A stretch of DNA of 64,000 bases, from NCBI RefSeq assembly GCF_015752045.1, contig NZ_JADOUS010000004.1, forward strand, positions 1 through 64,000, in the 5' to 3' direction. Source of the DNA: Arthrobacter_D sp015752045. GTDB taxonomy: Bacteria > Actinomycetota > Actinomycetes > Actinomycetales > Micrococcaceae. Below, one piece after another: positions 34,579 to 43,850 of this stretch; position 1 is the stretch's first letter; each line of letters starts with the position of its first letter. The notes under the pieces are model-generated. The model did not search any database, had not been told where the DNA came from, and worked only from the letters and a program-made list of their open reading frames with translations. Made by a program: the position numbers and the translations under genes.

Positions 34579-35082
34579 GTGATCGAAGTAGAAGTGGTCG
34601 GCGTGCGGATCGAGCTGCCGTCCAACCAGCCTCTGGTCCTCCTGCGCGAGACTGCGGGGGAGCGGCATCTGCCCATCTGGATCGGAGCCCCCGAGGCCAG
34701 CGCCATCGCCTTCGTGCAGCAGGGGATCGTCCCGCCCCGCCCCATGACGCACGACCTGCTGGTCGACGTCGTCGCCGCGGCGGGGAAGCGGATCAGGGAA
34801 GTGCGCATCACCTCGGTGGAGGACACGGTCTACCACGCGGAGCTCGTGTTCGATGACGGCGTGACGGTCGGCTCACGTGCGTCGGACGCGCTGGCCATCG
34901 CGCTGCGCGTGCCGTGTCCCATCTTCTGCGCCGACGAGGTGCTGGCCGTGGCCGGCGTCGAGATCGCGGAGGCGGAGGGTGAGGATTCCGCTGACGGCGG
35001 CACGGAGGAGACGGCCGAGAAGGAGGTCCTCCAGTTCCGCGAGTTCCTCGCCGATGTGGAGCCCGAGGACTTCGAACGGTGA
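34579..35082 (+). CDS. Bifunctional nuclease (BFN) domain protein
   Basis: 167 residues, GTG start. The DUF151/BFN core runs from VVGVRIELPSNQPLVLLRE through ERHLPIWIGAPEASAIAFVQQG and RPMTHDLLVDVVAAAGKRIREVRITSVEDTVYHAELVF to SRASDALAIALRVPCPIFCADEVL. Plant members have DNase/RNase activity; the bacterial role is unclear. It is wedged between two MerR genes, as Rv1829 is in mycobacteria. The acidic tail after about residue 130 is disordered. Confidence 0.9.
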   Translation: MIEVEVVGVRIELPSNQPLVLLRETAGERHLPIWIGAPEASAIAFVQQGIVPPRPMTHDLLVDVVAAAGKRIREVRITSVEDTVYHAELVFDDGVTVGSRASDALAIALRVPCPIFCADEVLAVAGVEIAEAEGEDSADGGTEETAEKEVLQFREFLADVEPEDFER

Positions 35083-35164
35083 GCACCCCGGATCGTGGGA
35101 CCGGTCGTTCCGGCGGCTTTCCGTGGGCCGCCGACGACACGCTGATTCTTGAGGGTCCTCGTCT

Positions 35165-35193
35165 TTGACCTTGGTCCTCCCGCGATCTAACGT
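35165..35193 (+). promoter_or_regulatory. Sigma-70-like promoter of the second merR gene
   Basis: TTGACC (35165-35170) and TAACGT (35188-35193) are separated by exactly 17 bases, 115 bases before the GTG start. This would give the gene a long leader of about 105 bases, separate from the upstream operon. Confidence 0.6.
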
Positions 35194-35307
35194 CGAAGAA
35201 TACAGTTCCCATTGCGCGTGCGCGGGGCCCGGGGCACACTTGAGTGCACATCCCGAGGTTCCGCCCGGTCAGCAGACGTCCCGGGGAACCCGACGAGGAG
35301 GCAACAC

Positions 35308-35895
35308 GTGAGTCCGAAGGGTGACGCCGGCAAGGCAGCCAGCCCATCAGGCACCGGTGTCCCGGCGAGCGCTCAGGGCTTACTCTTCACGGAAGACCTC
35401 CCCGTCCTCGACGAGGACGCCGGGTATCGCGGTCCCACCGCCTGCAAGGCCGCAGGGATCACCTACCGCCAGCTCGATTACTGGGCGCGGACCGGACTCG
35501 TCGAACCGGCCGTCCGCGGCGCATCCGGCTCGGGCACGCAGCGCCTCTACGGTTTCCGCGACATCCTCGTCCTCAAGGTGGTCAAGCGCCTGCTGGACAC
35601 CGGTGTATCACTCCAGCAGATCCGCACCGCCGTCGAGCACCTCCGCGAGCGCGGGGTCGAGGACCTCGCCCAGATCACCCTCATGAGCGACGGCGCGAGC
35701 GTCTACGAATGCACCTCCGCGGACGAGGTCATCGACCTCGTCCAGGGCGGGCAGGGAGTCTTCGGCATCGCCGTCGGTCGCGTGTGGCGCGAGGTCGAGG
35801 GAAGCCTCGCGGCCCTGCCCAGCGAGCATGTGGTGGACCAGGATTTCCCCGGTGACGAACTCAGCAAGCGCCGCGCCACCCGCAGGATCAGCTGA
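35308..35895 (+). CDS. MerR-family transcriptional regulator (Rv1830 type)
   Basis: 195 residues. GTG 35308 has AGGAGG six bases upstream, so the longer open frame from 35212 is not used. The DNA-binding part is YRGPTACKAAGITYRQLDYWARTGLVEPAVRGASGSGTQRLYGFRDILVLKVVKRLLDTGVSLQQIRTAVEHLRERG, followed by a compact C-terminal domain (LMSDGASVYECTSADEVIDLVQGGQGVFGIAVGRVWREVEGSL). It is the last of the gcvH-garA-ftsR-BFN-merR row. In mycobacteria the homologue influences cell division and antibiotic resilience; the target genes here are unknown. Confidence 0.93.
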   Translation: MSPKGDAGKAASPSGTGVPASAQGLLFTEDLPVLDEDAGYRGPTACKAAGITYRQLDYWARTGLVEPAVRGASGSGTQRLYGFRDILVLKVVKRLLDTGVSLQQIRTAVEHLRERGVEDLAQITLMSDGASVYECTSADEVIDLVQGGQGVFGIAVGRVWREVEGSLAALPSEHVVDQDFPGDELSKRRATRRIS

Positions 35896-35943
35896 CGCGC
35901 CCTATCCGGCCCTGCGGACGGCGTCGCCCATGATCCCCGTCTG

Positions 35944-35960
35944 ACCGCGTGGGACGCGGT
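35944..35960. terminator. Small hairpin between convergent merR and parA-like genes
   Basis: ACCGCGT-GGG-ACGCGGT is a 7-bp stem with a 3-base loop in the 76-bp space between two converging genes. Without T-tract, its role as terminator is a guess from position. Confidence 0.4.
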
Positions 35961-35971
35961 GTCGACCCGGT

Positions 35972-36796
35972 CTACCGCCGAGCGGTCCGGCTGCGCATCC
36001 GGCCAGGATCCACGACGTTGGTGAGGAGCTCGTCGAAATAGCCCGCCGCCTGCTGCGCGGACTCGCCGGGCCAGTGGTGCACCGAGTGGGCGGCGCCCTG
36101 GATCTGCTGCCAGTTGGCCTGCTCCGGCATGGTGGGACTCAACAGCAGGTCACCGAACATCTGCCGCATCTCGCCGAGGCGGAACGCGTGCTCGTGGGAG
36201 GTCGAGCGGACCCGGTTCGCGAGGATGCCCGCGGTCTGCAGGCCCGGCGCGAATTCGCGGCGGAACAGCTCGAGGGCGCGCATCGTGCGCTCCGTGCCCG
36301 CCACGGAGAAGAGGCCGGGTTCAGCCACGAGGAGCACCTTGCTGCTCGCCGTCCATGCCATGCGGGTCAGGCCGTTCAGCGACGGCGGGCAGTCGATCAG
36401 GACGAGGCTGTAGCCCTCGACCCGCGACAGCAGCGAGGACAGGCGCCGCTGGTCGCGGCGTCCGAGGTCCGGCCGGTCGTAGATGCCCGAGTAGGCCGAC
36501 CCCATCGCCACGTCGAGGGTCGCCTTCCGGGCGCCCGGCTGCTTCGCGGCTGTCGCCACCCAGCCACTGGGGACGGTGTGGGCGCCGAGATCGGCGCGCC
36601 GTGCGTCCTTCAGCAGGCGCCCGATGTCGGTCTGACCCGAGGGCCTGACGCCGAGGCCCGTGGTCGCATCGGCGTGCGGGTCGAGATCGACGACGAGGGT
36701 GGGGATCCCGGCCGCCAGGGCGGCCGACGCGAGCCCCAGGGTCATCGACGTCTTGCCGACGCCGCCTTTGAGGCTGCTGATGCTCACTACCTGCAC
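35972..36796 (-). CDS. Orphan ParA/MinD-like ATPase
   Basis: 274 residues, GTG start at 36796 (GTG 36787 also possible); no ribosome site. Deviant Walker A SSLKGGVGKTSMTLGLASAA begins at residue 7, with VVDLDPHADATTGLG and LVLIDCPPSLNGLTRMAW. It differs from the scpA-linked ParA in lacking an N-terminal arm and in its C-terminal half (EHAFRLGEMRQMFGDLLLSPTMPEQANWQQIQGAAHSVHHW). No ParB or MinE partner lies nearby. It may position some cell component, or be a regulator; the cargo is unknown. It is divergent from pyc. Confidence 0.88.
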   Translation of the reverse strand: MQVVSISSLKGGVGKTSMTLGLASAALAAGIPTLVVDLDPHADATTGLGVRPSGQTDIGRLLKDARRADLGAHTVPSGWVATAAKQPGARKATLDVAMGSAYSGIYDRPDLGRRDQRRLSSLLSRVEGYSLVLIDCPPSLNGLTRMAWTASSKVLLVAEPGLFSVAGTERTMRALELFRREFAPGLQTAGILANRVRSTSHEHAFRLGEMRQMFGDLLLSPTMPEQANWQQIQGAAHSVHHWPGESAQQAAGYFDELLTNVVDPGRMRSRTARR

Positions 36797-37025
36797 GTGT
36801 GGAACCCATACCTATCCCTGGCCGCGACGGGCGGCCCGATGTCCTTGTGATCCCGTCCATCATAGGGTGGCGCGGCTTGCCGCCCGGACGGTGCCGTCCG
36901 TCGCCGCGCCGGGCGGTCCCCGCGCGTCGCCCGTCCACATGGCGGCACCGTCATGGACCGGCGCGGCCCCACGGGTAGGATCGAGCCAGCCTGAAGGACC
37001 CGACCGGCAAGGATGCAGGAGTGCG

Positions 37026-40000
37026 ATGTTCTCGAAAATTCTGGTAGCTAACCGTGGCGAGATCGCCATCCGCGCTTTTCGGGCCGGGCACGAGGTGGGG
37101 GCGAAGACCGTGGCCGTCTTCCCCTACGAGGACAGGAACTCGATCCACCGCCAGAAGGCCGATGAGGCGTACCTCATCGGTGAGGAGGGCCACCCGGTCC
37201 GGGCATACCTGGACATCGAGGAGATCATCCGCGTGGCCCGGGAGTCCGGCTGCGACGCCATCTACCCCGGGTACGGCTTCCTGTCCGAGAATCCCGGCCT
37301 CGCCCGGGCCGCGGCCGAGGCGGGGATCACGTTCGTGGGACCGCCGGCCGATGTGCTGGAGCTCGCCGGGAACAAGGTCAAGGCCCTCGACGCCGCCCGC
37401 GCGGCCGGCATCCCGGTCCTCGCGTCGTCCCGTCCGAGTGCCGACGTCGCGGAACTGATCGCGGCGGCGGAGGAGATCGGGTTCCCGGTCTTCGCGAAGG
37501 CGGTGGCCGGTGGCGGCGGTCGCGGGATGCGCCGGGTGGACACGCGCGAGGCGCTGCCCGAGGCGCTGGAGGCCGCGATGCGCGAGGCCGAATCCGCGTT
37601 CGGGGACGCCACCATGTTCCTGGAGCAGGCAGTCCTCCGCCCGCGCCACATCGAGGTGCAGATCCTCGCGGACGCCGAGGGCAACGTGATGCACCTGTTC
37701 GAACGCGACTGCTCCCTCCAGCGACGGCACCAGAAGGTCATCGAGATCGCGCCCGCCCCGAACCTGGACGAGTCGATCCGCCAGGCGCTGCATCGCGACG
37801 CCGTGAAGTTCGCGACCGCGCTGGGCTATGTGAACGCCGGAACGGTCGAGTTCCTCGTGGACACGGTCGGGGAACGGGCGGGCCAGCACGTGTTCATCGA
37901 GATGAACCCGCGCATCCAGGTCGAACACACGGTCACCGAGGAGGTGACCGACGTCGACCTCGTCCAGTCCCAGCTGCGGATCGCCGCGGGGGAGACCCTC
38001 GCGGACCTCGGCCTGAGCCAGGACACCGTGACCCTGCGCGGGGCGGCCCTGCAGAGCCGCATCACCACGGAGGATCCCGCGAACGGGTTCCGGCCCGACG
38101 TCGGCAGGATCTCCGCCTACCGGTCGGCCGGCGGCGCCGGGGTGAGGCTCGACGGCGGCACCGTCTACGCGGGTGCCGAGATCAGCCCTCACTTCGACTC
38201 GATGCTCGTCAAGCTCACCTGCAGGGGCCGGGACTACCCCTCGGCCGTCACCCGGGCGCGGCGGGCACTCGCGGAGTTCCGCGTCCGAGGCGTGTCGACG
38301 AACATCTCCTTCCTGCAGGCCGTCCTGGACGACCCGGACTTCATCGCGGGCAACGTGGCGACGTCGTTCATCGACGAACGCCCCGAACTCCTGACGGCGC
38401 GGGTGCCCGCCGACCGCGGCACCAAGCTGCTCACCTGGCTCGCCGACGTGACCGTCAACCAGCCCAACGGCGCCCGGCCGGCGCACCTCGACCCGAGGGT
38501 GAAGCTGCCGCCGCTCCCCGAGGACCGGAGTGCAGCCGAGGCCGACGCACCGCCGGCCGGGAGCCGGCAGCGGCTGCTCGAGCTCGGTCCGGAGGGTTTC
38601 GCCCGGCAGCTGCGGGAGCAGACCGCCGTCGCTGTCACGGACACCACGTTCCGCGACGCCCACCAGTCCCTGCTCGCCACCCGTGTCCGGACCCGCGACC
38701 TCGTCGCGGCCGGCGCGAGCGTGTCCCGGCTGACCCCCGGGCTGCTGTCGGTGGAGGCCTGGGGCGGGGCCACCTACGACGTCGCACTCCGCTTCCTCGG
38801 CGAGGATCCGTGGGAGCGCCTGGACGCGCTGCGCCGCGAGGTCCCGAACATCTGCCTCCAGATGCTGCTGCGCGGGCGGAACACCGTCGGTTACACGCCG
38901 TACCCCGAGGCGGTGACGACGGCGTTCGTGCAGGAGGCCGCGGCGTCAGGGATCGACATCTTCCGGATCTTCGACGCCCTGAACGACGTCACGCAGATGG
39001 AGCCCGCCATCCGGGCGGTCCGTGCGACCGGGACGGCGATCGCGGAGGTGGCCCTCTGCTACACCTCCGACATGCTCGACCCGGCGGAGAAGCTGTACAC
39101 GCTGGAGTACTACCTCGACCTCGCGCAGAGGATGGTCGACGCCGGCGCCCACATCCTGGCCATCAAGGACATGGCCGGGCTGCTCCGCCCGGCCGCCGCC
39201 ACGCGTCTCGTGACCGCCCTGCGGGAGCGCTTCGACCTGCCCGTCCACCTGCACACCCACGACACCGCCGGTGGCCAGCTCGCCACGCTCCTCGCGGCCG
39301 TGCACGCCGGGGTGGACGCCGTCGACGTCGCCAGCGCCGCCCTGGCCGGGACGACGAGCCAGCCCTCGGCGTCCGCCCTCGTCGCTGCCCTGGCCCACAC
39401 GCCCCGGGACACCGGCCTGGACCTCGACGCGGTCTGCTCGCTGGAACCCTACTGGGAGGCCGTGCGCCGCATGTACGCGCCGTTCGAATCCGGGCTGCCC
39501 GGGCCCACCGGCCGCGTCTACCGCCACGAGATCCCCGGCGGCCAGCTGTCCAACCTGAAGCAGCAGGCCATCGCGCTCGGCCTGGGCGAGAGGTTCGAGG
39601 CGATCGAGGACATGTACACCGCGGCCGACCGCATCCTCGGCCGGCTCGTGAAGGTGACACCGTCCTCCAAGGTCGTGGGAGACCTCGCGCTGGCCCTGGT
39701 GGGCCGGGACGCGGATCCCGCCGAGTTCGAGGAGAACCCCCAGGCCTTCGACATCCCGGACTCGGTCATCGGGTTCCTCAACGGGGAGCTCGGCAACCCG
39801 CCCGGCGGCTGGCCGGAGCCCTTCCGCACCAAGGCCCTGCAGGGCCGCGAGTTCAAGCCGCGCGACGTCGACCTCACCGCCGACGACGAGGCGAAGCTCG
39901 CCGGTTCCTCGTCGGAGCGCCGGTCCGCGCTGAACACGCTGCTGTTCGCCGGGCCGACGAAGGACTTCAGGGCCACGCGCGACACCTACGGGGACGTGTC

Positions 40001-40448
40001 CCTCCTGGGCACGGCCGACTACCTCTACGGACTCCAGCCCAACACCGAGCACATCATCGAGCTCGAGAAGGGCGTCCGCCTCATCGCCACCCTCGAAGCG
40101 GTCTCGGAGCCCGACGAGAAGGGCATGCGGACCGTCATGTGCACGCTCAACGGCCAGATGCGGCCGGTCAGCGTGCGGGACAGGAGTATCCGCAGCGACG
40201 TCGTGGCCGCGGAGAAGGCCGACCCGGGAACGCCGGGCCAGATCGCCGCCCCGTTCGCCGGGTCCGTCACCATCGCGCGTGCCGAAGGGGACAGTGTCGC
40301 CGCGGGAGACACGGTCGCGACCATCGAGGCCATGAAGATGGAGGCGAGCATCACCACCCCCGTGGCAGGCACGGTCCAGCGGGTCGCCTTCTCCGGCCCC
40401 GCGCCCGCGCAGGGCGGCGATCTCCTGCTCGTGGTCTCGGCGTCCTGA
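37026..40448 (+). CDS. pyc: Pyruvate carboxylase
   Basis: 1140 residues, the single-chain form. Biotin carboxylase domain (1 to about 450) with ATP-grasp segments AVAGGGGRGMRRV, EVQILADAEGNVMHLFERDCSLQRRHQKVIE and EMNPRIQVEHTVTEEVTD; carboxyltransferase domain from about 535 (TDTTFRDAHQSLLATRVRT, FRIFDALNDV, HLHTHDTAGG with metal ligands); C-terminal biotin carrier with K1104 in EAMKMEASITTPVAGTV. It makes oxaloacetate from pyruvate, replenishing the TCA cycle and supplying the acceptor for methylcitrate synthase. ATG 37026 has AGGAG upstream. Confidence 0.97.
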   Translation: MFSKILVANRGEIAIRAFRAGHEVGAKTVAVFPYEDRNSIHRQKADEAYLIGEEGHPVRAYLDIEEIIRVARESGCDAIYPGYGFLSENPGLARAAAEAGITFVGPPADVLELAGNKVKALDAARAAGIPVLASSRPSADVAELIAAAEEIGFPVFAKAVAGGGGRGMRRVDTREALPEALEAAMREAESAFGDATMFLEQAVLRPRHIEVQILADAEGNVMHLFERDCSLQRRHQKVIEIAPAPNLDESIRQALHRDAVKFATALGYVNAGTVEFLVDTVGERAGQHVFIEMNPRIQVEHTVTEEVTDVDLVQSQLRIAAGETLADLGLSQDTVTLRGAALQSRITTEDPANGFRPDVGRISAYRSAGGAGVRLDGGTVYAGAEISPHFDSMLVKLTCRGRDYPSAVTRARRALAEFRVRGVSTNISFLQAVLDDPDFIAGNVATSFIDERPELLTARVPADRGTKLLTWLADVTVNQPNGARPAHLDPRVKLPPLPEDRSAAEADAPPAGSRQRLLELGPEGFARQLREQTAVAVTDTTFRDAHQSLLATRVRTRDLVAAGASVSRLTPGLLSVEAWGGATYDVALRFLGEDPWERLDALRREVPNICLQMLLRGRNTVGYTPYPEAVTTAFVQEAAASGIDIFRIFDALNDVTQMEPAIRAVRATGTAIAEVALCYTSDMLDPAEKLYTLEYYLDLAQRMVDAGAHILAIKDMAGLLRPAAATRLVTALRERFDLPVHLHTHDTAGGQLATLLAAVHAGVDAVDVASAALAGTTSQPSASALVAALAHTPRDTGLDLDAVCSLEPYWEAVRRMYAPFESGLPGPTGRVYRHEIPGGQLSNLKQQAIALGLGERFEAIEDMYTAADRILGRLVKVTPSSKVVGDLALALVGRDADPAEFEENPQAFDIPDSVIGFLNGELGNPPGGWPEPFRTKALQGREFKPRDVDLTADDEAKLAGSSSERRSALNTLLFAGPTKDFRATRDTYGDVSLLGTADYLYGLQPNTEHIIELEKGVRLIATLEAVSEPDEKGMRTVMCTLNGQMRPVSVRDRSIRSDVVAAEKADPGTPGQIAAPFAGSVTIARAEGDSVAAGDTVATIEAMKMEASITTPVAGTVQRVAFSGPAPAQGGDLLLVVSAS

Positions 40449-40462
40449 GCGGGGCGGCGGGC

Positions 40463-40522
40463 CCCGACCGGGCTCGCGGCCCCGCCGCCGGCATCCCGAC
40501 CGGGCTCGCGGCCCCGCCGCCG
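40463..40522 (+). repeat. 32-bp direct repeats with hairpin after pyc
   Basis: The segment beginning CCCGACCGGGCTCGCGGCCC at 40463 is repeated at 40495, and the two copies match over at least 28 bases before they diverge. The first copy also forms a 9-bp stem, GGCGGCGGG with CCCGCCGCC, immediately after the pyc stop, which could end transcription. Confidence 0.75.
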
Positions 40523-40546
40523 AGCCGCCGGCATCCCGTCCGCCGC

Positions 40547-40552
40547 TAGACT
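40547..40552 (+). promoter_or_regulatory. -10 box for a leaderless mtr mRNA
   Basis: TAGACT lies exactly six bases before the GTG start of mtr and no ribosome-binding site exists, so transcription likely begins at the start codon. No -35 box is recognisable. Confidence 0.6.
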
Positions 40553-40558
40553 GCGGGT

Positions 40559-41962
40559 GTGACCCATTACGACCTCGCGATCATCGGCTCCGGCTCGGGC
40601 AACACCCTCATCTCCCCGGAATGGGACGACCGCAAGGTGGTGCTCGTGGAGGGCGGGACCTTCGGCGGCACATGCCTCAACGTGGGCTGCATCCCCACGA
40701 AGATGTTCGTCTATCCCGCCGGGCTGGCCTCTGCGCCCTCGCACTCCTCGCGCCTCGGCGTGGACCTCTCCCTGGACGGGGTGCGCTGGTCGGACATCAG
40801 GGACCGCATCTTCACCCGGATCGACGCCATCTCGGAGGGCGGGCGCACGTATCGCGCGGAGGAACTCGCGAATGTCACCCTCATCGAGGAGTACGTCCGG
40901 CTGACGGGGGAGAAGTCCTTCGAGACGCCCGGCGGGGACGTCATCACGGCCGACCAGCTGGTCCTGGCCACCGGTTCGCGTGCCGCGCTCCCGGACATCC
41001 CGGGCATCACCCTGCCCCAGGTGCACACCTCGGACTCCGTGATGCGCCTCGAGGAGCAGCCGCGGCGCCTGCTCATCATCGGCGGGGGCTACATCGCGGC
41101 GGAGTTCGCGCACGTGTTCGGCTCGTTCGGCACGCGCGTGACCCTCGCGGTGCGCTCCGCCGGCATGCTCCGCCACCTCGACGAGACCGTGTCCGAGTCC
41201 TTCACCGCGCAGGCCGCGCACCAGTGGGACCTTCGATTGGACACCGATGTCACGGCCATCGCCGCGAACGACGACGGCAGCGTCACGGCCCGGCTCAGCG
41301 GTCCGGCCGGGCCCGCCGAGCTCGAGGTCGACGCCGTGCTCGTGGCCATCGGCCGCACGCCGAACACCGACCGCCTGGGGGCATCCGAGGCGGGCCTCGA
41401 CCTGCACGACGACGGCCGCCTCGCCGTCGACGAATTCCAGCGGGTCCTGCGCAACGGGACGCCGGTGGACGGACTATGGTCCCTCGGCGATGTGAGCAGC
41501 CCCTACCAGCTCAAGCACGTCGCGAACCACGAGGCGAAGATCGTCGCCCACAACCTGCTCCATCCCGAGGCGCTGCGGGCGAGCGACCACCGGTTCGTGC
41601 CCGCCGCGGTGTTCTCCCACCCGCAGGCGGCGTCCGTCGGCATGACGGAGGGGCAGGCCCTCACGTACGCCGAGGCCGAAGGGACGGCCGTCGTCACGGC
41701 CGTGCAGCACTACGGCTCGACCGCCTACGGGTGGGCGATGGAGGACTCGCTCGGCTTCGCGAAGATCATCGCCGAGCGGCACACCGGACGCATCCTCGGC
41801 GCCCATATCCTCGGTCATGAGGCGTCCATGATCATCCAGCCGCTCGTCCAGGCGATGTCCTTCGGACTGGACGCGCACACGATGGCGCGGGGCCAGTACT
41901 GGATCCACCCGGCCCTCACCGAGGTGGTCGAGAACGCGCTGCTGCATCTGGCGATCGACTGA
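40559..41962 (+). CDS. mtr: Mycothione reductase
   Basis: 467 residues; NADPH-dependent FAD enzyme that reduces mycothiol disulfide. The N-terminal dinucleotide motif is DLAIIGSGSGNT, and the redox disulfide is C39/C44 in GGTCLNVGCIPTKMF. The NADPH fold is LLIIGGGYIAAEFAHVFGSFGTRVTL, and the dimerisation end has the His-Glu pair in YWIHPALTEVVENALL. The SGSGNT pattern, not GxGxxG-A, separates Mtr from lipoamide dehydrogenase and mercuric reductase. Mycothiol is restricted to actinobacteria. GTG start follows a TANNNT box, and no ribosome site is seen. Confidence 0.94.
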   Translation: MTHYDLAIIGSGSGNTLISPEWDDRKVVLVEGGTFGGTCLNVGCIPTKMFVYPAGLASAPSHSSRLGVDLSLDGVRWSDIRDRIFTRIDAISEGGRTYRAEELANVTLIEEYVRLTGEKSFETPGGDVITADQLVLATGSRAALPDIPGITLPQVHTSDSVMRLEEQPRRLLIIGGGYIAAEFAHVFGSFGTRVTLAVRSAGMLRHLDETVSESFTAQAAHQWDLRLDTDVTAIAANDDGSVTARLSGPAGPAELEVDAVLVAIGRTPNTDRLGASEAGLDLHDDGRLAVDEFQRVLRNGTPVDGLWSLGDVSSPYQLKHVANHEAKIVAHNLLHPEALRASDHRFVPAAVFSHPQAASVGMTEGQALTYAEAEGTAVVTAVQHYGSTAYGWAMEDSLGFAKIIAERHTGRILGAHILGHEASMIIQPLVQAMSFGLDAHTMARGQYWIHPALTEVVENALLHLAID

Positions 41963-42004
41963 CCCGGGGGTCCCGCCGCCCACGGAGGGGGACCCCCGCT
42001 CCGG

Positions 42005-43813
42005 TCAGACAGTGGTCGTCGTGTAGATGGACTCCACCACGTCCGAGTAGTCCTTGAGGACCTGGGCGCGCTTGATCTTCAGGGACGGCGTCAGATGGCC
42101 CGTGGTCTCGGTGAAGTCGGTCGTCACGATCCGGAACACCTTGATGGCCTCCGCCCGCGACACGGTCGAGTTGGCCTGGTCCACCAGTACCTGGATCTCC
42201 GCCAGGACCTTCGGGTGCGCCGCGGCGTCCGCCGTCGTGGTGCCGGCCGGCAACTGGTGCCGGTCCAGCCAGCCCGGGAGGGCTTCCTCGTCGATCGTGA
42301 TGAGGGCCGAGATGAAGGGCCGTGCGTCCCCGACGACGACGCACTGGGAGACCAGGGCGTTGGCGCGGATCGCGTCCTCGAGCAGCGCCGGGATCACGTT
42401 CTTCCCGCTGGCCGTCACGATGATCTCCTTCTTGCGGCCCGTGATCCGGAGGAAGCCGTCGTCGTCGAGCTCGCCGATGTCGCCGGTGCGGAACCATCCG
42501 TCGAGGAAGGCCTCCGCGGTCAGGTCCGGGCGGTTGTAGTACCCCTTCATGACGCAGACGCCCTTCGCGAGGATCTCGCCGTCGTCCGCGATCTTCACCG
42601 CGTTGCCCGGGAGGGGGGCGCCCACGGTGCCGATCTTGATCCGCTTCGGGGTGTTCACCGTGATGGGGGCGGTGGTCTCCGTCAGGCCGTAGCCCTCGAG
42701 CACCATGAGCCCGATGCCGTGGAAGAAGTGCCCGAGGCGGTCTCCCAGGGGCGCCCCGCCGGACACCGCGTGCTGCACGCGGCCGCCCATGGCCGTGCGG
42801 ATCTTGCCGTAGAGCAGCCTGTCGAAGACCGCGTGCTTGACCCTGAGGGCCAGGGGGATCTTCCCGGCCTGCTCGGCCTTCGACCACGCGATGGCCACAT
42901 CGGCACCCGCGTGGAAGATCTTGCCCTTGCCGGCGTCCTCGGCCTTGAGCATCGAGTTGTTGTAGACCTTCTCGAAGACGCGGGGCACGGCCAGGATGAA
43001 CGTGGGCTGGTAGCTCTGCAGGTCGGGGAGCAGGTTCTTGACGTCGGGGGTGTGGGCCACGGTGGCTCCGGCTGCGACGCACAGTACCGAGATGAAGCGC
43101 GCGAAGACGTGGGCGAGGGGGAGGAACATGATGGTCTGGGCACCCTCGCGCGCCACCTCCGGGAGTGCTGCTGCGGCGTTCTCCGACAGCTCGACGAAGT
43201 TGCCGTGCGTCAGTTCGCAGCCCTTGGGCTTGCCCGTGGTGCCCGAGGTGTAGATGATCGTGGCGACGTCGTCGAGCCCCGCGTACGCCCGGCGGTCCGA
43301 GAGCGTCTGCTCGTCCGTCCCCACCCCGGCCGTCCGCAGCGTGTCCAGGCCTCCGCCGTCGAACTGCCAGACGTGCTGCAGGGATCCGATGCCTTCCAGT
43401 GCGACGGCCTCACGGACCACGTCCTCGTGGCGGGCCGACTCGACGAAGACTCCGACCGCGCCGGAGTCGCTGAGGATCCAGGCCACCTGCGCGGGGGAGG
43501 AGGTCTCGTAGACGGGGACGGACACCGCGCCGGCGAACCAGATCGCGAAGTCGGCCAGCGACCACTCGTACCGTGTGCGGGCCATGATGGCCACGCGGTC
43601 CCCGGCCTGGACACCGGAGGCGATCAGGCCCTTCGCGACGTCCTCGACCTGGCGGCGGAACTCGGTGGCCGAGATGTCCTCCCACTCGCCCGATGCTCCC
43701 TTGACGGCGAACAGGGCCGGATTGGACGGCTTGGTCGCCTGCCTGACCACGAGATCGGTGGTATTCGTCCGGCGGGGGACGTCGACAAGGACGGGGACGC
43801 TGATGTCGCGCAC
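42005..43813 (-). CDS. Long-chain fatty-acid CoA ligase (AMP-forming, FadD15 type)
   Basis: 602 residues from GTG 43813, preceded by AAAGGAG; an upstream GTG at 43840 is ignored because the ribosome site favours the inner one. Adenylation motifs: YTSGTTGKPKGCELTHGN (P-loop), LMVLEGYGLTETTAPITVN, WFRTGDIGELDDDGFLRITGRKKEIIVTASGKNVIP and the terminal SLKIKRAQVLKDY. The large insert VKHAVFDRLLYGKIRTAMGGRVQHAVSGGAPL is typical of long-chain acyl-CoA synthetases. It activates free fatty acids for degradation or lipid synthesis, presumably membrane associated. Convergent with mtr, divergent from the glucokinase gene. Confidence 0.93.
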   Translation of the reverse strand: MRDISVPVLVDVPRRTNTTDLVVRQATKPSNPALFAVKGASGEWEDISATEFRRQVEDVAKGLIASGVQAGDRVAIMARTRYEWSLADFAIWFAGAVSVPVYETSSPAQVAWILSDSGAVGVFVESARHEDVVREAVALEGIGSLQHVWQFDGGGLDTLRTAGVGTDEQTLSDRRAYAGLDDVATIIYTSGTTGKPKGCELTHGNFVELSENAAAALPEVAREGAQTIMFLPLAHVFARFISVLCVAAGATVAHTPDVKNLLPDLQSYQPTFILAVPRVFEKVYNNSMLKAEDAGKGKIFHAGADVAIAWSKAEQAGKIPLALRVKHAVFDRLLYGKIRTAMGGRVQHAVSGGAPLGDRLGHFFHGIGLMVLEGYGLTETTAPITVNTPKRIKIGTVGAPLPGNAVKIADDGEILAKGVCVMKGYYNRPDLTAEAFLDGWFRTGDIGELDDDGFLRITGRKKEIIVTASGKNVIPALLEDAIRANALVSQCVVVGDARPFISALITIDEEALPGWLDRHQLPAGTTTADAAAHPKVLAEIQVLVDQANSTVSRAEAIKVFRIVTTDFTETTGHLTPSLKIKRAQVLKDYSDVVESIYTTTTV

Positions 43814-43850
43814 GATAGCTCCTTTGATATCACCCCACACTGAGGTGGTT

